Shown here piece after piece: positions 16,417 through 23,295 of a stretch of DNA of 44,481 nucleotides; position 1 is the stretch's first letter, and each line of letters begins with the position of its first letter. The notes under the pieces were generated by a model. The model did not search any database. It saw only the letters and a program-made list of their open reading frames with translations, and had not been told where the DNA came from. The translations under genes were made by a program, and so were the position numbers. Source of the stretch: Bacillota bacterium (GTDB lineage Bacteria; Bacillota; UBA4882; UBA8346); NCBI GenBank assembly GCA_023436305.1, contig JAEZJQ010000080.1:1-44481 (forward strand), written 5' to 3'.

Positions 16417-16731
16417 TTGTTGACCAAAACCTCGGAGCTAAGGGAACTGGAAGTGGTGAATCTCCTTGACGGTAAAAGGTTGGGTTTTGCGAGTGATTTG
16501 GAGATTGACGCTGATACCGGTAGGATTATCGCGATTGTGGTTCCCGGACCCGGTAAATTTTTATGGATTTTTGGTAAAAGCACCGATTTTGTAATTCCTT
16601 GGGAAAAAATTCAGAAGATCGGAGTGGACGTAATTTTAGTAGAGACCCCGGATTATGTGGATGAAAAATCGACAGTTATCAATTTTACAAAGACGAATGA
16701 TCCCAAACTTAAAATTCCCCGCCAAGATTGA
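16417..16731 (+). CDS. YlmC/YmxH-family PRC-barrel protein
   Basis: 104-residue protein with a single PRC-barrel: TSELRELEVVNLLDGKRLGF, then DLEIDADTGRIIAIVVPGPG and DFVIPWEKIQKIGVDVILV. YlmC/YmxH proteins are common in spore-formers and are linked to sporulation, but their exact function is unknown. The C-terminal 25 residues extend beyond the usual core. Two consecutive TTG codons (16417 and 16420) can start it; AGGGGC lies just upstream. No gene relative is adjacent, and the following 258 bases hold only a promoter for the next gene. Confidence 0.85.
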   Translation: MLTKTSELRELEVVNLLDGKRLGFASDLEIDADTGRIIAIVVPGPGKFLWIFGKSTDFVIPWEKIQKIGVDVILVETPDYVDEKSTVINFTKTNDPKLKIPRQD

Positions 16732-16791
16732 TAATTTTGGGGGGGTTTAAAATAAGTCCATCGGCCATTTTAGAAATTCAATTTAACATCC

Positions 16792-16820
16792 TTGCCTTGC
16801 ATCTTAAATTAGAGTACAAT
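16792..16820 (+). promoter_or_regulatory. Probable promoter of the PHP-domain gene
   Basis: TTGCCT (16792-16797), 17-base spacer, TACAAT (16815-16820), leaving a leader of about 160 bases. Confidence 0.55.
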
Positions 16821-16989
16821 TGTAATAAATTATGGATATGTATTTGTACTCATTCAAGGAATCGTAATTGGATTTGAAATAATTCGATCCGTAAATATGG
16901 AATGAACGATTTCGACCTGTAACACTTTCCATACATACGGATACGAAACATCAGGCTGCCACGGTATTTTTGGCCGGAACGAGGTAAAA

Positions 16990-17664
16990 ATGGTTTACGA
17001 TTTTCATACCCATTCCTTCTTAAGTGATGGCGAACTGTCTCCGGTGGAATTAATCCGCCGGGCGGTGGTCAATGGTTACCAGGCGATTGCGGTAACTGAC
17101 CATGCGGGTCCGGGCAATTTAAAACGGGTTATCGAGGAAGCTACCAAAGAGTGCCGTCTGGCTTCGGAATATTGGGGAATCACCGCTATTCCCGGCGTGG
17201 AGTTAACCCATGTCCCGGCTGGAAGTATCGCCGCTTTAGCGGTTGAGGCCCGGAAACTTGGGGCGGAATTGGTGGTTGTTCACGGGGAGACGCTGGTGGA
17301 ACCGGTGGAGCCGGGGACGAATCTGGCGGCGGTTTCTTGCCCGGAAATTGATATTCTGGCCCACCCGGGACTATTACGGGACAATGAAGCGAAACTGGCG
17401 GTTCAAAATGGTGTTTTTGTTGAAATCACGGCCCGGGGTGGGCATAATGTCAGTAACGGGCACGTGGTGAAGTTAGGACGGGAAGCGGGCGTATACTTCT
17501 TAATCGATTCGGATACCCATTCTCCCGGGAATCTGCTTACTGAAAGCTGGGCGAAAACTGTAGCTCTTGGGGCCGGATTGACGGAGCAGGAAGCGGAGGC
17601 GGCGTTAAAGAAAAATCCGTTAAAAGTATTGGAAAGGGTGAAACTGCGGAGAGGCACCCTGTAA
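16990..17664 (+). CDS. PHP-domain metal-dependent phosphoesterase (histidinol-phosphatase-like)
   Basis: 224 residues spanning a complete PHP domain. Metal ligands are visible in order: DFHTHSFLSDG (His6, His8), VTDHAG, PGVELTH, VVVHGETL, DILAHPG and the C-terminal DSDTHSPGN. Members hydrolyse phosphate esters; the substrate cannot be read from the sequence, and no histidine-biosynthesis gene is nearby, so a HisK role is not supported by context. The ATG at 16990 follows AACGAGGTAAAA, a moderate ribosome site. It is followed by the aroF promoter and T-box and appears to be monocistronic. Confidence 0.88.
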   Translation: MVYDFHTHSFLSDGELSPVELIRRAVVNGYQAIAVTDHAGPGNLKRVIEEATKECRLASEYWGITAIPGVELTHVPAGSIAALAVEARKLGAELVVVHGETLVEPVEPGTNLAAVSCPEIDILAHPGLLRDNEAKLAVQNGVFVEITARGGHNVSNGHVVKLGREAGVYFLIDSDTHSPGNLLTESWAKTVALGAGLTEQEAEAALKKNPLKVLERVKLRRGTL

Positions 17665-17720
17665 AATAGAGTAAATTAGAGCCGGGTAAACCATATTTCG
17701 ACAACTTACCTGAACTCATA

Positions 17721-17749
17721 TTGACAGACATATTTTCAAATGATACAAT
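17721..17749 (+). promoter_or_regulatory. Sigma-A promoter of the aroF T-box leader
   Basis: Consensus TTGACA (17721-17726), 17-base spacer, TACAAT (17744-17749); expected start near 17756, just ahead of the stem I base of the T-box RNA. Confidence 0.8.
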
Positions 17750-17767
17750 TGGCTATAATATTTAGAA

Positions 17768-18120
17768 TATGATGACTAAGGAAAGTACCATGGGAAAACG
17801 TACCAAGAGAGAGAAAGGGCCACCGGCTGCAAGCCCTTTTTGGAACGAACTTTGGGAAGTTCCCTTACGAGTAGACCGTTGAAGGCGTCATAAACAATAA
17901 ATCGTCGGATTTTAAATTTTTTATGCCGTTTTAGTAGATTGGTCCGGAGTCCCGCCGTTACAAGGGATAAGGCATCGAAGCAATTCTGTGCCTGAAAGAG
18001 TGAGTTGATTTAAAGGGTGTTTAAGTTTATGTATCCTTTAAATATCAACTAAATTGGGTGGTACCGCGAATCAGGCCCACGCTTCGTCCCAAAAAAGAGG
18101 ATGAGCGTGGGTTAATTTAT
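17768..18120 (+). promoter_or_regulatory. T-box riboswitch controlling aroF
   Basis: The T-box core AAATTGGGTGGTACCGCG is at 18051-18068, followed by CGTCCC (antiterminator 3' side) and a terminator. The stem I base pairs TATGATG (17768-17774) with CGTCATA further down; an AGTA box lies in GAAAGTACC, and the distal loop CCACCGGCTGCAAG (17820-17833) is typical. Above the specifier loop GGGAA (17792-17796) can pair with TTCCC (17860-17864). The next bases give UAC (Tyr) at 17866-17868 as the likely specifier; UUC (Phe) at 17860-17862 is the alternative. Either would couple DAHP synthase to an aromatic amino acid. Confidence 0.92.
18076..18118 (+). terminator. T-box-controlled terminator before aroF
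   Basis: CCCACGCT pairs with AGCGTGGG, extended inward by CGTCC/GGATG with a bulge, followed by TTAATTTATTTT. It is mutually exclusive with the antiterminator formed by the T-box sequence. Confidence 0.85.
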
Positions 18121-18140
18121 TTTCGTGGAGGGATGTTGCC

Positions 18141-19154
18141 ATGGTAATTGTTACAAACCAAACCATCACCAATGAACAATGGGAGTATTTATGCAAGAAG
18201 CTGGAGGAATGGGGTTTTCAACTCAACGTCATTCAAGGGGTTGAAAAGCGGGTCATCGGCGCGGTCGGTGATAAGCGGCGGGTGGATTTTCATTTTCTTG
18301 AGAATATTCCGGGCGTGGAGAAGGTCATTCCAATTTTGAGCCCTTATAAACTGGCTGCCAAGGAAGCCGTTCCGGAAGGCACCCTGATTGAAATTAGCGA
18401 TTTAAAAATCGGTAGGGGTTATTTCGCGGTCATTGCCGGACCCTGCGCTGTCGAAAGCGAAGCACAGATGTTTAATGTCGCCGAAGGAATAAAAAACGCC
18501 GGCGCCAAAGGGTTGCGCGGCGGGGCTTTTAAACCGAGGACATCTCCTTATAGCTTCCAGGGATTGGAGGAAGAGGGTTTGCGTCTACTCGCGAAAGCCG
18601 CTTCCCGGAGTGGCTTGCCGGTTATTACCGAATTGATGAATTTAACCGATTTGGATTTGGTGGCCGATTACGCGGATATCATCCAGATCGGCGCCCGGAA
18701 TATGCAAAACTTCGGCCTGTTGCGGGCGGTGGGGCGGCGGAGGAAGCCGGTGTTGCTAAAAAGAGGCTTGGCGGCCACTGTTGAAGAGTGGCTAATGGCA
18801 GCCGAGTATATCATGGCTGAAGGAAATATGGCCGTGATCCTTTGCGAACGGGGTATCCGGACTTTTGAAACCGCCACCCGGAATACTTTAGACTTAAGCG
18901 CCGTTTCCCTGGTGAAAAATCTCTCCCATTTGCCGGTAGTGGTCGATCCAAGTCACGGTACCGGGAAACGTAAGCTGGTTCTTCCTATGGCCAAGGCAGC
19001 GGTAATGGCCGGGGCCGATGGTTTATTAATCGAGGTCCATCCCGACCCCGCTAATGCTTTAAGTGATGGGGAACAATCGCTGGATATCCCTGAATTTCAA
19101 GAATTAATGTACCAAATCAAACGTTTGGCGGAGTTTGAAGGAAAAAAGATCTAG
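18141..19154 (+). CDS. aroF: 3-deoxy-7-phosphoheptulonate synthase (type I-beta)
   Basis: 337-residue DAHP synthase, first step of the shikimate pathway (PEP plus erythrose-4-phosphate). An N-terminal ferredoxin-like regulatory domain (about 1-70, VIVTNQTITNEQWEYLCKKL) precedes the barrel, as in the Thermotoga-type enzymes. Catalytic blocks: AGPCAVESEAQ, RGGAFKPRTSPYSFQG, QIGARNMQN, LLKRGLAATVEEW, ILCERGIRTFE and DPSHGTGKR. The ATG at 18141 follows GGAGGG. Expression is controlled by the T-box leader. Its TAG stop (19152-19154) lies inside the left end of a MITE-like element, but the protein has normal family length, so it is not truncated. Confidence 0.96.
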   Translation: MVIVTNQTITNEQWEYLCKKLEEWGFQLNVIQGVEKRVIGAVGDKRRVDFHFLENIPGVEKVIPILSPYKLAAKEAVPEGTLIEISDLKIGRGYFAVIAGPCAVESEAQMFNVAEGIKNAGAKGLRGGAFKPRTSPYSFQGLEEEGLRLLAKAASRSGLPVITELMNLTDLDLVADYADIIQIGARNMQNFGLLRAVGRRRKPVLLKRGLAATVEEWLMAAEYIMAEGNMAVILCERGIRTFETATRNTLDLSAVSLVKNLSHLPVVVDPSHGTGKRKLVLPMAKAAVMAGADGLLIEVHPDPANALSDGEQSLDIPEFQELMYQIKRLAEFEGKKI

Positions 19155-19267
19155 GAGTCTGTGCGAGTAACACGTTTTAATAACTCAAAACCACCATATG
19201 TTGTATTAGAACATGTTACATAATACTAAATAGGCTTCGAAAATTGATTAGCCGCACAGACTTCTAG
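19151..19267. mobile_element. MITE-like element, copy 1 (117 bp)
   Basis: Terminal inverted repeats CTAGGAGTCTGTGCG (19151-19165) and CGCACAGACTTCTAG (19253-19267), 15 bases with one mismatch. No coding capacity. A second copy in opposite orientation is at 39135-39251; by hand alignment about 96 of 117 positions match with no gap. The first bases supply the aroF stop codon. The transposase that would move it is not in the window. Confidence 0.85.
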
Positions 19268-19288
19268 ATTGTTTTTTTCAATCCAAAA

Positions 19289-19320
19289 AAGAGGAGAATT
19301 CCTTTAGAAAAGGAACTCTT
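19289..19320. other. Hairpin downstream of aroF
   Basis: AAGAG and AATTCCTTT pair with AAAGGAA and CTCTT around a three-base loop. There is no T run on the + side, but the minus strand has TCTTTTTT, so it would terminate leftward transcription better than rightward. Confidence 0.4.
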
Positions 19321-19342
19321 ACATAAATAATCAATACTTTAT

Positions 19343-19372
19343 TTGACAAAAAAATATAATTATGACTATAAT
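19343..19372 (+). promoter_or_regulatory. Sigma-A promoter of the zinc-ribbon gene
   Basis: TTGACA (19343-19348), 18-base spacer, TATAAT (19367-19372): perfect consensus hexamers. The leader of about 135 bases begins with TTAACACGAGAATAGGTT (19399-19416), related to the element at 22110-22186, and contains a 9-base-pair hairpin TAATAATGG-TTTAAG-CCATTATTA (19456-19479). Confidence 0.8.
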
Positions 19373-19512
19373 ATTTTAAAATATTGCCGATATAAATATT
19401 AACACGAGAATAGGTTTTTATTTTCATTCCGGGTTGGGTTAACTAATTTAATTGGTAATAATGGTTTAAGCCATTATTATAAAATCATGAAGGGCTAAGT
19501 GAGGGGATTTAT

Positions 19513-19794
19513 GTGGAATTTAGTGACAAAACTTTAGTTTGTAGCGATTGTGGCGCCGAATTTATTTTTACTGCGGGAGAACAGGAGTTTTACGCCAGCC
19601 GGGGATTTACCAATGAGCCACGGCGATGTAAAGATTGCCGCGATAACCGGAAACATAACAATGGCTCAAACCGTACCAGAGAATTTCATGATGTAGTGTG
19701 CGCCAATTGTGGCGTTACCACTCAAGTTCCTTTTAAGCCGCGTGAAGACCGGCCGGTATATTGTCGTGATTGCTTTCAGGCGAATAAAAAATAA
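19513..19794 (+). CDS. Double zinc-ribbon protein
   Basis: 93 residues with four CxxC pairs. The first half (LVCSDCGAEFIF ... RRCKDCRDNRK) matches the probable zinc-ribbon domain found in many Firmicutes; the second half (VVCANCGVTTQVPFKP ... PVYCRDCF) matches the CxxC-x(20)-CxxC class. It probably binds two zinc ions; the function is unknown, though RNA or ribosome association has been suggested for similar small proteins. The GTG start at 19513 follows GAGGGGAT. It is a single gene with a consensus promoter, a structured leader and a terminator, which points to strong constitutive or stress-level expression. Confidence 0.85.
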   Translation: MEFSDKTLVCSDCGAEFIFTAGEQEFYASRGFTNEPRRCKDCRDNRKHNNGSNRTREFHDVVCANCGVTTQVPFKPREDRPVYCRDCFQANKK

Positions 19795-19838
19795 TCCAAT
19801 CATTGATATTATCGATAATATTGATACTTATTGTATTC

Positions 19839-19863
19839 AAAACCTCCTCCGGGGGTTTTTTTA
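19839..19863 (+). terminator. Terminator after the zinc-ribbon gene
   Basis: AAAACCTCC-TCC-GGGGGTTTT stem (one G-T pair) followed by further T. A perfect 16-base palindrome, ATATTATCGATAATAT, lies just before it at 19806-19821. Confidence 0.85.
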
Positions 19864-19872
19864 TTCATAGTG

Positions 19873-19901
19873 TAGATTATTTCCAAAATATCCGTTATAA
19901 T
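19873..19901 (+). promoter_or_regulatory. Candidate promoter of the PilZ gene
   Basis: TATAAT (19896-19901) with a poor -35 TAGATT (19873-19878) at 17 bases, about 38 bases before the GTG start. Confidence 0.45.
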
Positions 19902-19938
19902 ATAATTAGGGAACTGGAAATAGAAGGAGGGAGTTCTT

Positions 19939-20310
19939 GTGGAACAGCGTACGCATTTGCGGGTCAAAGCTCGATCAATATTAGTATCATTGTCAAATTC
20001 GATGTTAAACCAGCCGATTACCGGGTTTTTAAGAGATATCAGCGTAGGAGGGTTGAAACTACAGAAAATTTCATCCACTGCTAAAGTACAACCGGGTGAA
20101 TATGAATGCCAGTTTGTTTTGCCCAATTTTGGGAAAATAGTTTCCCATGCGGAAGTCATCGGTTTTGGTAGTGATATGGAGAAATTCGGAAATTTATTTG
20201 TAAGGATGCGTTTTACCGATATCAAAAATGAAGACCGGAATAAAATCGATGATTATGTAAAACAAAACCAGAATAACAGCAATGAGGCCGGTACCCTCAT
20301 CCAGCCTTAA
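19939..20310 (+). CDS. PilZ-domain protein
   Basis: 123 residues made of a single PilZ domain, a cyclic-di-GMP receptor fold. The ligand motifs are present: RxxxR as RTHLR at residues 4-8, and DxSxGG as DISVGG near 33-38. So it should bind c-di-GMP and act through a partner that the window does not reveal. The C-terminal 20 residues are polar and probably disordered. The GTG at 19939 follows AAGGAGG. It is monocistronic, between the zinc-ribbon terminator and its own hairpin terminator. Confidence 0.88.
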   Translation: MEQRTHLRVKARSILVSLSNSMLNQPITGFLRDISVGGLKLQKISSTAKVQPGEYECQFVLPNFGKIVSHAEVIGFGSDMEKFGNLFVRMRFTDIKNEDRNKIDDYVKQNQNNSNEAGTLIQP

Positions 20311-20392
20311 TATTGAAACGAGTTGGATCGTAACAGTTTATGATGATAAGTTTGTTAATAGTCCAATCCATTCTTGGAAATGAATTGTATTT

Positions 20393-20437
20393 GTCAGTTA
20401 TTTGCTGGAATTCCAGATAAAATTAACTGACTTTTTA
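20393..20437 (+). terminator. Terminator after the PilZ gene
   Basis: GTCAGTTA (20393-20400) pairs with TAACTGAC (20424-20431); an inner CTGGAATTCCAG palindrome extends the fold, and TTTTT follows. Confidence 0.75.
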
Positions 20438-20555
20438 AATTTTAAAAGGATTTTATTATCCTAATGTGGAATCACTATGTCATGTTTACCATTATTCGGG
20501 TAAATATGGCGTACCGTGTATCGTAAATAGCGTATCGCATATAATAATGGCATGT

Positions 20556-20612
20556 TTAACACGAAATCGGTTCATTTTCATGGGTGGTTGTGATGCCATC
20601 ATGTCGTGTTGG
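20556..20612. repeat. TAACACGAA-bounded element, short copy
   Basis: TTAACACGAAA (20556-20566) at one end and TCGTGTTGG (20604-20612) at the other. Its reverse complement aligns along its length with the element at 22110-22186, which has about 20 more bases in the middle. Confidence 0.6.
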
Positions 20613-20632
20613 TAATTTGTTTTTCAGAATAT

Positions 20633-20731
20633 GATTGTCTCACCTACGGGATTCAAACCCTCGCTTTCAGCCGAAAGCTTTCGCTTAATCATCGTCCCGG
20701 GTTTGCCTCCCGGATGTAGTTAAGTTCGACT
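20633..20731. repeat. Palindromic intergenic element, copy 2 (about 99 bp)
   Basis: Same orientation as copy 1 (15523-15621). CTACGGGATTCAAACCC pairs with GGGTTTGCCTCCCGG-ATGTAG; the inner hairpin is GCTTTC-AGCC-GAAAGC. The outermost arms have lost their pairing here. It ends about 40 bases before the maf start. Confidence 0.75.
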
Positions 20732-20770
20732 GTTTGTTGATTATGCGCGATTACTGGAAAAAGAGGAAAC

Positions 20771-21343
20771 ATGGATTTAATCTTGGCTTCAGCTTCGCCG
20801 CGGCGGGCGGAATTGTTACGGCAGATTGGTCTGGATTTTCAAGTCGTCCCCAGTACTTTTGAGGAAGAAACCTTGCCTGAAGCCGATCCCGCCCAGTTAG
20901 TCATGGAGCTTGCTTTAAATAAAGCGAAACGGGTTGCTGAAAGTACTTCGGCTGGTTTGGTCATTGGGGCGGATACCGTGGTATTCCTTGGAGGCCGGAT
21001 TTTAGGGAAACCCTCCGGAATGGATGAGGCGGTCCGGATGCTTAAGCAATTAAGTGGTCAAACGCATCAAGTGTTTACCGGAGTGGCACTCGTCGAAGTT
21101 CCCGGTGGGAAAATCAGAGTTGATTATGAAATGACCCGGGTAAAATTTCGTTCTTTATGTATGAGTGAAATTGAGGCTTACGTATCAACCAAAGAACCGC
21201 TTGATAAAGCAGGCGCATACGGAATTCAGGGCAAGGGCGCGGTATTGGTTGAAGCGGTTCATGGTTGTTATTTTAATGTAGTGGGACTTCCGATTGCCAA
21301 ATTGGTGATGATGCTTCAGGATTTCGGGGTTTCTCTATGGTGA
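20771..21343 (+). CDS. maf: Maf nucleotide pyrophosphatase
   Basis: 190-residue Maf/HAM1-fold protein, which hydrolyses the alpha-beta bond of dTTP/UTP and modified nucleotides and restrains septum formation in Bacillus. Motifs: LASASPRRAELL at the N-terminus, VIGADTVVFLGGRILGKP in the middle, then KEPLDKAGAYGIQGKGAVLVE at the active site. It opens the maf-radC-mreBCD-mrdA-minCDE-rodA cluster, the classic order in Firmicutes. Its stop overlaps the radC start by 7 bases, so the two are translationally coupled. ATG at 20771 with AGAGGA upstream. Confidence 0.95.
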   Translation: MDLILASASPRRAELLRQIGLDFQVVPSTFEEETLPEADPAQLVMELALNKAKRVAESTSAGLVIGADTVVFLGGRILGKPSGMDEAVRMLKQLSGQTHQVFTGVALVEVPGGKIRVDYEMTRVKFRSLCMSEIEAYVSTKEPLDKAGAYGIQGKGAVLVEAVHGCYFNVVGLPIAKLVMMLQDFGVSLW

Positions 21344-22083
21344 GGTGCAGTTTTGTTTTGGGAAAGCGTTTGACAAGTGAAACCGGACCTATCAAAGCAA
21401 AGGAACCTATTCATACCCGGATAAAAGATTTACCTCTGGAGGAAAGACCGCGGGAGAAGTTAATTCAAAATGGATCTGAAAATTTATCGCCGGTGGAATT
21501 AGTAGCGATTATTTTACGAACCGGATCGGTAAACCGGACCGCATTGGAACTGGCCGGGGATTTAATTCTGGAATTTAAAGATCTTCGTGGCTTATCAAAA
21601 GCCTCATTAACAGAAATTGCCGGTTTTCCGGGAGTCGGCCAGATTAAAGCGATTCAACTTAAAGCCGCTTTTGAGCTTGGGCGCAGAAGCTTGGCTTCAA
21701 ACTCAGTTCCTTCCTCCATCAAGAAACCGCAAGATATCTATGATTTATTAAAAAATAGTTTCATGGATCTGGATCGGGAGTATTTTAAAGTAGTGCATTT
21801 AAACACCAAAAATCAAGTCATGAAAGTAGAAACTACGGCCATTGGGGTTTTAAGTTCGTCACCGGTTCATCCCCGGGAAGTTTTTAAAGAGGCCATTAAG
21901 ATGAGCAGTGCCGGGATTGTTTTAGCGCATAACCACCCCAGCGGCGATCCGACTCCAAGCCAGGATGATATTTTATTAACCAACCGGTTGCGTAACGCCG
22001 GTGAAATATTAGGAATTCCCGTCATCGATCATATAGTTTTCGGCGACAACCGGTATATCAGCCTGAAAGAACGTGATCAATAA
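21337..22083 (+). CDS. radC: DNA repair protein RadC family (JAB domain)
   Basis: 248 residues. A helix-hairpin-helix region (EIAGFPGVGQIKAIQLKAAF, about 93-112) precedes the JAB/MPN-type metalloprotease-like domain with the ligand motif HNHPSGDPTPSQDD. Despite the name its role in repair is unproven; the JAB motif suggests a metal-dependent hydrolase. The ATG at 21337 overlaps maf. The family often starts near IKDLPLEERPREKL, so the first 30 residues may be extra. The order maf-radC-mreB is conserved in Firmicutes. Confidence 0.94.
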   Translation: MVRCSFVLGKRLTSETGPIKAKEPIHTRIKDLPLEERPREKLIQNGSENLSPVELVAIILRTGSVNRTALELAGDLILEFKDLRGLSKASLTEIAGFPGVGQIKAIQLKAAFELGRRSLASNSVPSSIKKPQDIYDLLKNSFMDLDREYFKVVHLNTKNQVMKVETTAIGVLSSSPVHPREVFKEAIKMSSAGIVLAHNHPSGDPTPSQDDILLTNRLRNAGEILGIPVIDHIVFGDNRYISLKERDQ

Positions 22084-22109
22084 CCAGATCAATACATAGT
22101 TTTACTAAA

Positions 22110-22186
22110 CTAACACGAACATGATAGGGCGTCATAACAACCATGAACCGGCTTTATTAAACCGCTCGAACCTATTTTCGTGTTAA
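22110..22186. repeat. TAACACGAA-bounded element upstream of mreB
   Basis: Perfect 9-base inverted ends TAACACGAA (22111-22119) and TTCGTGTTA (22177-22185). The related sequences are 20556-20612 (inverted) and a one-ended match at 19399-19416 (17 of 18 bases, inverted). It fills most of the radC-mreB gap, so it could be either a small mobile repeat or a regulatory site. Confidence 0.6.
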
Positions 22187-22211
22187 GATTAAGATCTGGG
22201 AGGAAACCATT

Positions 22212-23252
22212 ATGTTTAAATCAATACTGGGCCGTTTCGCCAAAGATATGGGAATAGACTTGGGTACCGCTAATACTTTGGTTTATGTTCAAGGACGGGG
22301 TATTGTATTGCAGGAACCTACGGTAGTCGCCATTGAAAAGGAAACCAATAGTATTTTTGCGGTGGGTAATGAAGCGAAACAAATGGTGGGGCGGACTCCC
22401 GGCAATATAGTCGCCGTCCGGCCAATGAAAGACGGTGTAATTGCCGATTTCGACGTCACTGAAAAAATGCTACGGTATTTTATCAATAACGCTGCAAAAA
22501 ATGTGGGTATTTTAGCACCCCGGGTCATTATCGGAGTCCCTTCGGGGGTTACCGAAGTCGAGAAACGGGCTGTCATGGACGCGGGATTACAAGCCGGTGC
22601 CCGGGAAGTTTTCTTGATTGAAGAACCGATGGCGGCGGCGATTGGCGCCGAGTTGGCGGTTGAAGAGCCCACCGGGAATCTCATTGTGGATATTGGTGGC
22701 GGTACCACCGAAGTAGCGGTGATTTCCCTAGGAGGAATTGTTTCCAGCCGGTCGCTCAGAATTGCCGGAGATGAGATGAATGAAGCCATCGTCCAATATG
22801 TTAAGCGGCATTATAATCTAATGATTGGCGAGCGGACTGCTGAAGAGCTCAAAAAAGAAATCGGGTCGGCATATCCCGATGGCAAGGAACAATCTTCGGA
22901 AGTTCGCGGGCGTGATCTGTTAACCGGACTACCCCGGACGATTGTCATTACCAGCCGCGAAGTTTTAGAGGCGTTAACCGAACCGATTTCGGGTATTGTG
23001 GATGCGGTAAAGATGACTCTGGAAAGAACTCCACCCGAGTTGGCCGCGGATATTCTTGATAAAGGAATTATATTGGCCGGTGGCGGTTCTTTATTGAAAG
23101 GAATAGACCGTTTGTTGAATGAAGAAACGGGTATGCCGGTTCAACGGGCCGAGGATCCGCTAACTTGTGTGGCCCGGGGTACGGGGATCGCCTTGGAGCG
23201 CAATTACCATAATTTAAAGAAAGTATTGATTTCCAACAAGAAAATGGCATAA
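22212..23252 (+). CDS. mreB: Rod shape-determining protein MreB
   Basis: 346-residue bacterial actin, standard length. Nucleotide-binding motifs: phosphate 1 MGIDLGTANTLVYV near the N-terminus, phosphate 2 LIVDIGGGTTEVAVISLGG, and the adenosine motif ILAGGGSLLKGIDRLL near the C-terminus. It polymerises under the membrane and directs the Rod complex (MreC, MreD, RodA, PBP2), all encoded next to it. The ATG at 22212 follows GGGAGGAAAC. The basic and hydrophobic start MFKSILGRFAKDM can associate with the membrane. Confidence 0.97.
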   Translation: MFKSILGRFAKDMGIDLGTANTLVYVQGRGIVLQEPTVVAIEKETNSIFAVGNEAKQMVGRTPGNIVAVRPMKDGVIADFDVTEKMLRYFINNAAKNVGILAPRVIIGVPSGVTEVEKRAVMDAGLQAGAREVFLIEEPMAAAIGAELAVEEPTGNLIVDIGGGTTEVAVISLGGIVSSRSLRIAGDEMNEAIVQYVKRHYNLMIGERTAEELKKEIGSAYPDGKEQSSEVRGRDLLTGLPRTIVITSREVLEALTEPISGIVDAVKMTLERTPPELAADILDKGIILAGGGSLLKGIDRLLNEETGMPVQRAEDPLTCVARGTGIALERNYHNLKKVLISNKKMA

Positions 23253-23295
23253 TTATTATTGAAACAATTATGGAATTTTAGAAGGTGACCAATTA

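Larger units (their letters stand above)
20438..20770 (+). other. Gene-free stretch before maf
   Basis: Apart from the two repeat elements at 20556-20612 and 20633-20731, it holds a low-complexity CGTA/TCGC tract near 20510-20540. The maf ribosome site is AGAGGA just before 20771. No clear promoter for maf was seen. Confidence 0.3.

Noticed and set aside
20505..20540. CGTA/TCGC low-complexity tracts (also near 3325, 9527, 24815 and 40025)
   Set aside because: They share composition but no alignable unit or consistent length, so a repeat family cannot be supported.
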